Below, piece after piece: positions 21,590 to 30,850 of a stretch of DNA of 64,000 nucleotides. The stretch's first letter is position 1, and the number at the start of each line of letters is the position of its first letter. The notes beneath the pieces were generated by a model that was given only the letters and a program-made list of their open reading frames with translations, was not told the origin of the DNA and did not search any database. Origin of the DNA: Achatina immaculata (taxonomy: Eukaryota; Mollusca; Gastropoda; Stylommatophora; Achatinidae); contig CM019719.1 of NCBI GenBank assembly GCA_009760885.1, positions 30,792,084 to 30,856,083 of the forward strand, read 5' to 3'. The position numbers and the translations under genes were made by a program.

Positions 21590-22290
21590 CATAGGAGTCG
21601 TGGTGACATGTAAAAATAATCGAAAATGAACGATGCTAGTGTCGAATCTATAGTTTTTGGGATCGCTGAGATGAATAGTGACACTCCCGATACCGTTTAA
21701 GTCCAAGTTAAGCCCCCAACTGCATGGGGGGGGGGGGCTATGGGTGGGAGTGGGATATGGTTACATGTACAAATAATCGAAAAACGAGCGATATTAGTGT
21801 CAAATCCATAGTTTTTGGGGTCGCTGAGATGAATAGTGACACTCGCGATGGCGTTTAAGTCCAAGTTCAGCCCCAGTCGGCATGGGGGGGGGGGGGGGGG
21901 GCTATGGGTGGGAGTGGGATGGGGGTGATATGTAAAAATAATCGAAAACGAGCGATATTAGTGTCAAATCCATAGTTTTTGGGGTCGCTAAGATGAATAT
22001 TGACTTTCCCGATGCCGTTTAAGCCCAACCGGCATGGGGTCCTAGGGGTAGATGTGGGATGGGGTGGCATGTACAAATAATCGAAAACGACCGATATTAT
22101 TATCGAATCCATAGTTTTCGGTGTCGCTGAGATGAATAGTGGCACTGTCAAGTTCAGTCCCCATCGGCATTGGGAAGGGGGGGGGTGAGAAGCGGTGAAA
22201 ACTAAAATGACCAAGCTGACCGAGATTAGTGTCGAATCCATAGTGTTCGGGGTCGCTAAGCTGATTGGTGACAGTCCACAATTAAGCCCA
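21590..22290. repeat. Tandem array, units about 130-170 bp, five copies
   Basis: Units contain AAATAATCGAAAA, GATATTAGTGTCAAATCCAT, AGTTTTTGGGGTCGCTGAGA, TGAATAGTGACAC and a G run of 8-20 bp (near 21727, 21883, 22176). Length varies mainly through the G tract and the flank of GGCATGGGG. Confidence 0.9.
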
Positions 22291-22387
22291 CATTTAGTCG
22301 AATAGAAGGAATAGAACTCTGTAGAACCGCCCAAACTCTGTAGGACCATCTAGAAGTTTGTGGAAATGAATAGAACTTTGTTGATTG

Positions 22388-22612
22388 GGATCTTCTTCTT
22401 CTTCGTTCGCTTCTACCACCAAGGCCCCCCTGTGATCTTACTGAATTTACTCCTGTGGTCCTCGTTAAGTCCCGTGGTCCCCCGTGACCATACAAGATCC
22501 CCGAGAGGACCACAAGAGGTTCAGAGTATCGCAGGGCTTGAGCCTGTATTCTTGGTGGGTCTCAGAAGTGGGATTGCGTGACACCATGGTTTTCGTTGCA
22601 CCAGTTTAGTCT
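22388..22612 (-). repeat. SINE-2 copy A
   Basis: Minus-strand copy of the GAA-tailed repeat: CTTCTTCTTCTTCGTTCGCT at the left is the 3' tail. The body has GTGGTCC.. blocks, GGCTTGAGCCTGTATTCTTG and TGCACCAGTTTAGT. The next 40 bp (to CGACGTGTTTTG) also match the flank of copy C at 43618, so the full element may be longer. Confidence 0.85.
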
Positions 22613-22880
22613 AGAATTGGACTTTCTCACCGGAAGACCTCGACGTGTTTTGGATATCAGTATATCCCCGCTGGGTGAGAGGTGGTAGCCCACCCAGGCC
22701 AGAGTTGGACTTTCTCACCGGAAAACCTCGACGTGTTTTGAGATACCCGTGTATCACCGTCGGGTGAGAGGTGGTTGCCCATCCAGTCCAGTGTTGGACT
22801 TTCTCACCGGAAAACCTCAGCGTGATTAGGATACGCATACATCCCGCCGGGTGAGAGGTGGTTGCCTATCTAGACTGCCC
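22612..22880. repeat. Tandem repeat, about 90-bp unit, three copies
   Basis: Units contain TTGGACTTTCTCACCGGAAA, ACCTCGACGTGTTTTG and GGGTGAGAGGTGGTTGCCCA. Confidence 0.9.
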
Positions 22881-22974
22881 TGGTCCAGTGTCTCCGACTT
22901 CAGCATTTTGTGGTCGTGGCCGCTACCTTTCCTAGTTGTGACCAGGATGGAGCTTTTGTCCAGGAGGACGAGTC

Positions 22975-23330
22975 CTCGCCACTAGTGACTTCCACCCCTG
23001 GGTTGAGCCGGTTTAGCTATATTATCCCAGTATGGGCGTGTTTGGGACGTGACCGACCTCTAGAGCAGAGGTACCTTGACATGCTTAGCCTTCAAGTTTC
23101 ACCCCTGGTGTGAGTCGGTTTAGGCATATTTCACCAGTATGGGTGTATATCGGGCGTGACCGACCTCTAGAGCGGAGGTGGCGTGACATGACTGGCCATC
23201 AAGTTTCACCCCTGGTGTGTGCCGGTTTAGGCATATTTCACCAGTGTAGGTGTATTTCGGATATGGCCGACCTCTAGAGCAGAGGCGCCGTGGTATTATA
23301 GCTCTTGTAGCGATACTACTGGACATACCG
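22975..23330. repeat. Tandem repeat, about 110-bp unit, three copies
   Basis: Units contain TTTCACCCCTGGTGTGAGTC, GGTTTAGGCATATTTCACCA and GACCGACCTCTAGAGC. Confidence 0.9.
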
Positions 23331-23339
23331 TTTAAATTT

Positions 23340-23715
23340 CACTTTATCCTTTCCTTCATCTTTTCACATCGGCACCGCACAGCAACCTTTATTTCTTTTC
23401 CGCATTTACTTCCCTGACCGGGAGGAGCTTCACTCCACGCGCGGCATTCGAAGAGTCTCGCCAGCAGTGTCTTAACCTCTTGGTTAAGCCTCTTCATGCA
23501 TTTCACCCGATATGACTGCACTCAGGACGTGGTCTACCTCCAGACCAGAGGTGCCGTGATTTGACTGTTTGCTTCGCTGTATCCTTTCTGCCACCTTTTC
23601 CGCAGTGATGCCGCGCGGCAACCTCATTTGCACCTTTCTTCAATGGCCGGGAGGAGCACCGCTCCACGCACGGCAGTTGAAGAATCTCGCCAGCAGCGGG
23701 GTTGATTGGGATAAA
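23340..23715. repeat. Two-copy duplication, about 180 bp
   Basis: Both halves carry GACCGGGAGGAGC or GGCCGGGAGGAGC, CTCCACGC and AGTCTCGCCAGCAG or AATCTCGCCAGCAG, just before the terminal hairpin of the Helentron-like element. Confidence 0.8.
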
Positions 23716-23720
23716 TAAAT

Positions 23721-23749
23721 ACCCGGGCAAAGCCGGGTACTCAGCTAGT
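23721..23749 (+). other. 3' terminal hairpin and CTAGT of the Helentron-like element
   Basis: Six-bp stem ACCCGG/CCGGGT, 6-nt loop, then ACTCAGCTAGT. Helitron-class 3' hairpins act in termination of rolling-circle transfer (family knowledge). Confidence 0.8.
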
Positions 23750-23924
23750 CATGCACTATTTTACACCTTTCAGAACGTACGCGACCTCACCCTAGTAACA
23801 GACATTTCTTGTTTACATTGGTGACGCCGAAAAAGGGGACACCTCACACCGCTCTCAATTATTCAAGCTAAAATGACGTTTAATTTTAAAGTTTCATTTT
23901 GTATTTTTCATTCATTTTTTTAAA

Positions 23925-24315
23925 ATTTCATTAACTTAGCTTAATGTAATCCTATACTTAGTCTCCACTATCTTATTCTTCGTCCTGTTTGTTATTTCAT
24001 TAACTTAGTTTAATGTAATCCTATACTTAGTCTCCACTATCTTATTCTTCGTCCTGTTTGTTATTTCATTAACTTAGTTTAATGTAATCCTATACTTAGT
24101 CTCCACTATCTTATTCTTCGTCCTGTTTGTTGTTGTCTGACGAAGGCAAGTACTGAAACGTCACAACTTTGTATTCGTTAAATAATAAAGCTGTTTCTAC
24201 TTTTTTCTTGTTTATACATTTTAGTATCACAGGTTTACTGCAGTGCTTTGTGTATAGTTGTACACTGTTTACTGTGTGAAGAAGAAGAAGAAGAAGAAGA
24301 AGAAGAAGAACCATT
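23925..24315 (+). repeat. Penelope-like terminal region with 69-bp repeats and GAA tail
   Basis: Three near-identical 69-bp units (23925-24132; TTTCATTAACTTAGTTTAAT at the start of each) lead into GAAACGTCACAACTTTGTAT, AATAATAAAGCTGTTTCTAC and GTATCACAGGTTTACTGCAG, ending in GAA repeats at 24277-24311. The GAAACGTCACAACT to AAAGCTGTT segment also ends the Penelope-like copy at 24676-25942. The last part recurs at 35383-35485. No coding sequence. Confidence 0.7.
24137..24162 (+). ncRNA. Candidate decayed hammerhead ribozyme core
   Basis: Holds CTGACGA and, 11 nt on, GAAACGTC, the two conserved halves of a type I hammerhead core as found in Penelope-like terminal repeats. The intervening stem II is poor here (only about 2 bp). 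The counterpart at 24738-24768 on the minus strand keeps GCCGAAACGTC but has TGATTAA in place of the CTGANGA half. Neither looks active alone. Confidence 0.35.
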
Positions 24316-24675
24316 TACGATCGCACTATCGCAAGACAAAATCTTCCTATGGATTAGTTTCTCTCTGAAAAGATGAAAAGGGAATAAGAGTTATCTTCCC
24401 CGACGCCTCGGAGCATCAGCTGATGCGAATCAAGAACTGCGAAGATCTTTACCTTTTCCTTACAGAATAATTTTAAAATATTCAAACCCTTTAGGATCGC
24501 CATAACTGCGTCCTGGACAAGCCCATAAGTACTCTGATATCTCTTTAGAAAGCGGGATACTTCTAGACAGCAATGAGGTAGGTCATTAACAACTGGAGAT
24601 TAGTGAACAGCGAGGATAGAATCTAGTGTCTTCAGCCCGAAATGTCACATGACTGTCGACTTGGCCACTCCCACC
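24316..24675. other. Spacer between two Penelope-like termini
   Basis: No gene or known repeat seen. The flanking Penelope-like pieces face each other, tail to tail. Confidence 0.4.
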
Positions 24676-25942
24676 TTTACCTTGATGTGTAAACTAGGGG
24701 AAAAAGTAGGAACAGCTTTATTAATTAACGAGCACGCAGTTGTGACGTTTCGGCGTGAACTTTAATCATAAAAAAACAGGACCGAAGAAATAGAGAAAGA
24801 AGATAAAATATGAATTCACATGAATGATGTGTAAAAAGTAGGAATTGAAAAAAATATAATAAATAAAATAAATGGAGCCATTAGCTGTGGCTTGTAAGAG
24901 GATGTGTCCAGAAATGCGCATGGTGGAGTGTTGAGAACTTTTAAATGGAGACCTGTAATGTGTGATAGATGGGTCGTAAAGAGGGGGTGGGGGCCACAGA
25001 AAGGAGAGAGTTGTATAATGGTAATCTAGCCGGGAGAAGGTGAAACAGGTGATTACAACTGGGGTAGAGCAAAGCAAATCATCAATCAGGGGTTGTAATC
25101 TGATGCCGTGAGGAGATTTTGAAATATGTGTAGCAAGTGAGAGAAGAGTGGAACTTGGAGCAGAGGGAGTGTGATTGTGGGAGAGGGGAATATTAGGTGT
25201 AAATGAGTTGTGAATTCAAATTACGTGGTTCCAGCGTCCTATATTTCTGAATGTAGCGGTTCTCAAGCGCTAGGCGGGTTCTGTCATCGGCGTGTTGATG
25301 GCTGTTACCAGAAAATCAGATTTGCCTCTGAAATGATTAGGGACTGGTTTAGAAGCATACTGGGTGTTATTATACAGATGTTTCTGCATGTGGTCCACCA
25401 ATTTGAGGCCAGTCTCACCAATATAAGTTATCCTGCATCTTTTGCATACGTTGACATATATCACAATACGGGACTCGCATGTGAATTCCTCATGGAGAGC
25501 GAGGATAGTTTTCGAAAAGGTGATCGTTTTAGTTTTCCAGACTACAGGACAGGTAACACAGCGAAGGCGGTTACATTTTCTAGTACCAATATATTCAAGA
25601 TTCCGCTTCAGGTGGCTATGGACGAGGATGCCCTTAAGATTTGTTTCCTGTGTGTATGCTAACATGCGTAGATCAGAGAAGATGTCGCCAGTATCTGAGT
25701 CCAGTTGGATTAGTGGCAGTTGGCGATAAAAGAATTTTCTTAACCATCTGACCATGTAGGTGATATGGAAGCACTAATTTGACTTTGTCGGATAAGATTA
25801 CATGTTTGTTTCTGAGTGTCTCTTCACTGATCACTAGTTGGATACGGTTAAATGCTTTCCAGCGGGCATTTTCTGTAACCTCTTCCGACAGAGTCAAATT
25901 AGTACTTCCTTTTCGCCCACATGGTCATGTGGTTAAGAAAAT
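24676..25942 (-). pseudogene. Penelope-like element, 3' part with GIY-YIG endonuclease
   Basis: Minus-strand remnant of a Penelope-like retroelement. The open piece 25755-25270 reads CNRLRCVTCPVV, a run to the GIY-YIG-type nuclease block CKRCRITYIGETGLKL, then DHMQKH and PNHF. The normal Arg after the GETG..L block reads Asp (LVDH), a change at a conserved position. Upstream frames hold KVKLVLPYHLHGQMVKKILL; the reverse transcriptase is missing, so the copy is 5' truncated. The remaining 3' region ends with GCCGAAACGTCACAACT and AATAAAGCTGTTCCTAC near 24690-24760. At the 5' end 25733-25776 is repeated in inverted form at 25885-25942. Not functional. Confidence 0.85.
25885..25942 (+). repeat. 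Inverted 5' fragment of the Penelope-like element
   Basis: Reverse complement (about 80-85%) of 25729-25776, both carrying AGTCAAATTAGT..TTCC and GGTTAAGAAAATTCTT. The 108 bp between them holds KHVILSDKVK-type coding on the minus strand. Confidence 0.8.
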
Positions 25943-26003
25943 TCTTCAATAAAGACTTTATGATACGCTCGTATAAGAGTCAAGGGCTGCCTCGTGGTGC
26001 AGA

Positions 26004-26005
26004 AG

Positions 26006-26057
<52 letters not shown>
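26004..26057. repeat. AT microsatellite
   Basis: Pure AT dinucleotide run. Confidence 0.97.
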
Positions 26058-26064
<7 letters not shown>

Positions 26065-26166
26065 CAGGCATAAAATCCTTTGATGAGGTTGAAAGACTCG
26101 CTGAAGACAGGAAAAATTGGCGAACTACTTTGCGAGCCCTATGTGACGTTTAACGGCACGAGAAGG

Positions 26167-26171
<5 letters not shown>
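26058..26171 (+). pseudogene. LINE-B 3' end
   Basis: Last 25 codons of LINE-B: LTGIKSFDEVERLAEDRKNW, then RTTLRALCDV and stop. CACGAGAAGGATATAATATA follows, so the 3' tail runs straight into the TA repeat at 26172-26252. The copy at 3612-5212 has a TATAAGA tail at the same point. Confidence 0.88.

Positions 26172-26252
<81 letters not shown>
26172..26252. repeat. TA microsatellite continuing the LINE-B tail
   Basis: About 80 bp of TA directly after the 3' end of the LINE-B fragment. Confidence 0.97.
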
Positions 26253-26257
<5 letters not shown>

Positions 26258-26699
26258 CGAAATGCAGACAGGATCACGAGCTATGAAATAAAATCATCCC
26301 ATCTGTAAAAAATGTCATGTCATTCTGGCTCTTGTGACACATAAATTACCCAGGTGTGACAGGAAAAAAAATGCTTCCATCATTTTTAGGATGGGATGGG
26401 TTATGGAGAAAAGATTTATAATAAATATTTGAAATCTTTCCCTCTCAGCCCACGGGCTGGGTTACTGTCTTCTGCATTGCTTTACTGTAAAATGACACAG
26501 TAGAACTGTTATCATGTCGCTTACAACAGCTAAACATTTCTTGGAATAAGAACAAGGAAGTCTGACTCAGAACCTAGGGAATCAACTTTCAATCCTGAAA
26601 CAAATACATTGTTCCTTGAGAATTTGCATTCTACGATGTGAAAACGCCATACGTTTTGGCAATCAGTAGAAAAAAAAAACAATGTGGAAAATTAAATTT
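26253..26699. other. No recognisable gene
   Basis: AT-rich spacer; nothing seen. Confidence 0.4.
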
Positions 26700-26853
26700 G
26701 GAGGTCCTTTCGGGGACCACACAGGAGACCACGGGACTTAACGAGGACCACAGGCGTAAATTCAGTAGGATCACAGTGCGGTCTTGGTGGTAGAAGCGAA
26801 CGAAGAAGAAGAAGGAGAAAGAAGAAGAAGGAGAAAGAAAAAGAAGAAGAAGA
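26700..26853 (+). repeat. SINE-2 copy D, 5' truncated
   Basis: Begins inside the element at GGTCCTTTCGGGGACCAC, passes AACGAGGACCACAGGCGTAA, TTCAGTAGGATCACAG and GGTGGTAGAAGCGAACG, and ends in an imperfect GAA/GGA tail to 26853. Truncation at the end opposite the GAA tail supports the polarity. Confidence 0.88.
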
Positions 26854-26929
26854 AGAAGAAATTTGGAGCTTCAAAAACTATAACAGTGACCATAATCCCG
26901 ATAGTCACGCCATCACAATAACAGCAACA

Positions 26930-27132
26930 TAGTGCTGAAATCAAAATAAAGCTGTACCAGAGTTGTGTGTTATCCATACTCTTCTTTGGACCAAAATGCT
27001 GGAGAGCAACTGAAAAGGAAATGGGCAAATTATCCTCGTTCTACACAAGCAGCCTCAGAAAGATTTTAAATATTTACTGGCCACAGACAATCAATAATAG
27101 AGGCCTACAATGTGAACTAGAAGATATGTAAG
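26930..27132 (+). pseudogene. LINE-C thumb fragment
   Basis: Reads IKIKLYQSCVLSILFFGPKC, WRATEKEMGKLSSFYTSSLR, KILNIYWPQTINNRGLQCEL and EDM, then stops at a trinucleotide repeat. This is the reverse transcriptase thumb that normally precedes the KWRWIGHALRK segment found on the opposite strand at 27187-27573. The open frame is short and lacks both ends of the protein. Confidence 0.8.
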
Positions 27133-27191
27133 CCGTCGTCGTCGTCGTCGTCGTCGTCATCGTCATCATCATCATCATCATCATCATCATC
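27133..27191. repeat. GTC/ATC trinucleotide microsatellite
   Basis: CGT repeats change to CAT repeats. It doubles as the 3' tail of the minus-strand LINE-C copy that follows. Confidence 0.95.
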
Positions 27192-27740
27192 GCCTTTCAC
27201 TCCCCTGAGAGCTTAGGCCATGGATAAAGATTCTCCAGTCATCCTTGTTCTTGGAATTATTCTCTACATCCTTCCATGTGCATCCCTTGTCTCTGAGCAC
27301 TGTCACAATTTTTCTTCTCCAAGTAAGTCTAGGCCTTCCCCGTTTTTTGTTTCCTTGTGGATTCCATGTCAGTGCCTGTCTTGCTATGCTGGTGTCGAGT
27401 TTTCTCAGAGCGTGGCCAATCCACCTCCATTTCCTACACCTGATTCTAACATTCCGATATGCAATGGTAAAAGATGTCCTAGTACTCAGTTGGAACGTCG
27501 GTTCTGCAGCTTCCTTTCGGCTTTGACTGCACAATGTCATGCGCTCTGTTATCAGAGTCCCTTCCTTTTCCAAGACAAAGATTCTTGGTTTTCCTATCCG
27601 TGTGTCTGTACCGCTCCAGTTTTTTACAGGGAACAGGTCGTTGGCCTATTCCCCAACCTCCTTAGTCGTCTCTTACGACATACGTGTAAGGTGGCAGTGG
27701 TCCTATTCTTTTCTCCCAACATCTGGGCCCCGGTAACCAC
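27187..27740 (-). pseudogene. LINE-C C-terminus
   Basis: The open frame 27573-27187 reads RKWRWIGHALRKLD, SIARQALTWNPQGNKKRGRP, RLTWRRKIVTVLRDKGCTWK and ends SSQGSERR and stop, just before a GAT-type tail. This is the C-terminal region of a non-LTR reverse transcriptase, 5' truncated. The flank 27570-27740 has no thumb and reads TCTCTTACGACATACGTGTA, an element type I cannot name. Related copy: 9820-10175. Confidence 0.85.
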
Positions 27741-27771
27741 ACAGGCGTTATGTCGCAATAGCTAAAAAAAA

Positions 27772-28065
27772 AAAAACCGCTTGAAATGGATTGGTCACCT
27801 GCTCCAAAGAAACCCCAGCAACATCGCTAAAACACCCATGAGATGGACATCTGTGGGAAAAAGAAAGAGAGGCCGACCAAAGGTTATCTGGTAGAGAACT
27901 GTAGAAGCAGAAATAAGTAGCATGCAGCACAACTGGGGTACAATACAAGGGCTGGCCGCAGACCATGAGGAGTAGAGAAGATTTGTTGCTGCCCTGCAAG
28001 ACGCCACACGGCGTACTGGGCAGTGATTGGTTAGCCGATCTCCGACCAAGGACATGGACGTTCTG
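27772..28065 (+). pseudogene. LINE C-terminal fragment, other family
   Basis: Reads RLKWIGHLLQRNPSNIAKTP, MRWTSVGKRKRGRPKVIW, a stop, then RTVEAEISSMQHNWGTIQGL, AADHEE, a stop and RRFVAALQDATRRTGQ. This is the basic C-terminal region of a non-LTR reverse transcriptase distinct from LINE-A to LINE-E. Two in-frame stops. Frame shadows on the minus strand are not genes. Confidence 0.75.
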
Positions 28066-28083
28066 TAGCAGCACAATTATTCC

Positions 28084-28085
<2 letters not shown>

Positions 28086-28128
<43 letters not shown>

Positions 28129-28152
28129 CCCCACACACACACACACACACAC
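28086..28152. repeat. TC and CA microsatellites
   Basis: TC run followed by a C run and a CA run. Confidence 0.97.
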
Positions 28153-28199
28153 TTTTTTTTCTTCTTTACCCCTCCCCTCACTCGCAAGCCTTCAGTAGC

Positions 28200-28313
28200 A
28201 AAACTTCATTAGCAAACATACTCTTGGGTCGATGCTGCGGCATACGGCGGAGCATACATGGGGCTGTCCTGAATGCATTGATGTCGGAATCTGATTTTGA
28301 ACCTTTGAATCTC
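28200..28313 (+). repeat. Short dispersed repeat, copy 2
   Basis: Matches 770-905; see that entry. As there, it lies downstream of a plus-strand LINE 3' end. Confidence 0.55.
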
Positions 28314-29125
28314 CCATCACTGCGTACTACATAAACACGACAGTTTGTCTAAAAAAAATTGATTTCTGTGCAAAACAAAAGAAAGAATGTCATCCATAAA
28401 TCAAAACATGAGGATCACAGATATTAGTGCTAGCTTTAAATGAGCAAAAGACATGGAGAAGTCCCGTATAGATGACATACAAACATCTTCATAGTGTATA
28501 ATATACAGTAAACCACTCACCGTTTTACAGAGAGGTGATACAATATGACTCAGAACTCTTCACAAACTGTAAGTTTTCCCTGAGACTGATTGAACTTTTG
28601 TTGAAGTGTGTACCACGTGGTCGACTAATTTGAAAAAATCAAAAGATACACCGAGTTAACAAAACTTCAAATGTTAAGGTAAATATTTTATTAAAATTTC
28701 ATGAACAGGATGAAAGATAAGAAATGGTAAAGTCGAAAATTATAAAGATGCAGAAAATGAAACAGAGAGATGTGTTAAATAATACTAATTATAACGTAGG
28801 AGGAGGAAGAAGAAGAAGAAGAAGAAGCCTTGATTACCATTCACGCTAATAAAAATGACACAAGAAACCGATGAAACATTCCGATGCCAATGAATGAAAA
28901 TGTGCTGGAAAAATAATACCTTTAATAGTTTTTAAACAACTTTAATAATTTTTAAATAAATACTAATTAATGATAATATAATTGTTATTGCGAAGGAAGA
29001 TAACGTATAGGGAAAGGAACTAATGATCCTTGTTTACAAATAGTAAAGATCTGAACATGAAGAAGAGTCTGTTTTTATTATCCTTTGTTTCGTTATTTTG
29101 ACACAATTTATTCTTCAGCACAAAT
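28314..29125. other. No recognisable gene
   Basis: AT-rich; a GAA repeat at 28803-28827. Nothing else seen. Confidence 0.4.
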
Positions 29126-29154
29126 TCACCAACGTAAAGGCACACCATTAACCG

Positions 29155-30135
29155 CCAATACGACATTAGTAACACCAAAGGCCCTGGCAACTAGGACAAC
29201 AACAATAACGAGAAGAGCAATGATGCCTACAACGAGGACAGTAACAACTAAATGGACAACAATAACAACAAGAAGAGCAACAAAGTCTATAACGGGAATA
29301 ACGAGATCAACAAACAGGACAGCAGCAGCAACAACTACAATAACAACAATAACAAGAAGAAGAACAGCGAAGTCTATAATGGGAATAACGAGGCCAACGA
29401 ACAGGACAGCAGCAACACTAAGAAGAAGAAGAAGAACGAAGTCTATAACGGGAACAACAAGAACAACAAACAGGACAGCAGCAGCAGCAACTACAACAAC
29501 AACAGCCACAACAACAATAGCAAGAAGAAAAACAACAAAGTCTATAACGGGAATGACGAGAACAACAAACAGGACAGCAGCAGCAGCAGCAGCAACAACA
29601 ACAACAACCACAACAACAATAGCAAGAAGAAGAACAATGAAGTCTATAACGGGACTAACGAGAGGCCAGCAAACAGGACAGCAGCAACAACAGCAGTGAC
29701 ATAACAATAACAAGGTTAACAACGAGGACGGCAGCAACGACAAGAACAACAACAACAAAGAGGACAGCAACGAAATAGCAAAGAGGACAGCAACAAAGAG
29801 GACAACAACAGTGAGAGCAGCAACAAAGAGAACAACAACGAGGATAGCAAGAACAACAACGAAGACGAGGACAACAACAACAATAAAAAAACAAGGCAAC
29901 AATAAAAAAACGAGGACATCAGCAACAACAACAAAAGCGAAGATAACAACAGAGACGACGAGGATAATAATAATAACGAGGGCAACAACAACTAGGACAG
30001 CAACAAAAACAATAAAAACAGCAACAACTGTGACATTGACGAAATAACAACAAGAAACACGGCAACGACAACAAAGACAATAATAACATCAACGGCAAAG
30101 ACGGATACGACGACGACGACGACGACAGCAACAAA
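29155..30135. repeat. One-kilobase imperfect trinucleotide tract (AAC/AGC/AAG)
   Basis: Purine- and A-rich plus strand with codon-like periodicity, so frames on both strands are open by composition (204 and 150 aa on plus, 258 aa on minus). Inside it, AAGTCTATAACGGGAA recurs five times (29281-29650) at 68-100 bp spacing, so part is a true minisatellite. Predicted products are only Asn/Ser/Thr/Lys or Val/Leu-rich; no gene is claimed. Confidence 0.85.
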
Positions 30136-30409
30136 GAAAACAATGCTGACGACCACTGTAAGAATTCTTAAAGTTATCTTTTTTTTTCCCATCATCTCTT
30201 GCCAGGAAGCGGTAGCCCTGTTTGAATGTCACAACCTTTTAACTTGACCCTGACCTAAATAACCAACCTGAGCTTGTGGACATGAGTTTATTGAGAAGGG
30301 TGAGAAGATGTCATCGAAATGGAAGATGTTCAGATGATTTCGTTTATAAATAAATAAATAAAATCACAAATAAAAGGTTTTTATATGGTTGCATTTAATT
30401 AGATAATAT

Positions 30410-30850
30410 AATTCTGTTTTAAAATTCTTGTTTGTAGCTGTAGAGATTGTTTTTAAAAGAGAAAGATACTATAGGTGAGCTCGTTTGTTTTTTTCCTTTC
30501 TAGCTGTAGATATTGTCACTAAAGAGAGAAAGATATGAAAGGTGAGTTGCTTTTTCTTGTTTCTAGCTACACAGATTGCTACTAAACAGAGAAATACTGT
30601 TTCTGAAAGGTGATTTGCTTTTCCTGTTGGTTGTAAGATTATTACTAAAAAAAAGATGAAGATATAAAGGGTGATTTGTTTTTCTCCTTGTTTCTAGCGG
30701 TATAGATTGTTCTTACTAGAGAAATAATATATGAAAGGTGAATTGCATTTCTACTTGTTTCTAGCTACGGAGGTTACTGCTAAAAAGAGAAAGATATAAC
30801 TGGTGAATTTTTTTTAAATTCTCGTTTCTAGCTGTAAAGATTACGAAAAA
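30410..30850. repeat. Tandem repeat, about 62-bp unit, seven copies
   Basis: Diverged units: TTGTTTCTAGCTGTAGAGAT, TG..ACTAAAGAGAGAAAGATA, TGAAAGGTGAGTTGCTTTTT. Each carries a pyrimidine tract plus TAG and, about 40 bp later, AGGTGA. Confidence 0.85.

Larger units (their letters stand above)
21433..23749 (+). mobile_element. Helentron-type (Helitron-like) non-coding element
   Basis: The right end is diagnostic: hairpin ACCCGG-GCAAAG-CCGGGT (23721-23738), then ACTCAGCTAGT, ending in CTAGT at 23749. The left region starts with a TA/TG microsatellite (21436-21475) followed by the sentence AATTTCAACCAAACTTGGCA plus CACATATGG, which I associate with the 5' regions of such elements in invertebrates (recall, not checked). 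There is no Rep/helicase coding, so it is non-autonomous. The interior is a mosaic: a repeat array (21590-22290), a SINE-2 copy (22388-22612) and three further tandem blocks to 23715. The 5' boundary is an estimate; the 3' boundary is firm. Confidence 0.7.

Noticed and set aside
25996..26252. TA tracts as a replication origin or scaffold-attachment element
   Set aside because: Simple explanation as microsatellites around a LINE-B tail; nothing specific supports an origin.
27220..27765. 181-codon plus-strand frame with a signal-peptide-like start
   Set aside because: Antisense of the LINE-C C-terminus over most of its length.
29085..29902. Frames of 204, 150 and 258 codons
   Set aside because: Trinucleotide composition keeps several frames open on both strands at once. 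No start context or domain.
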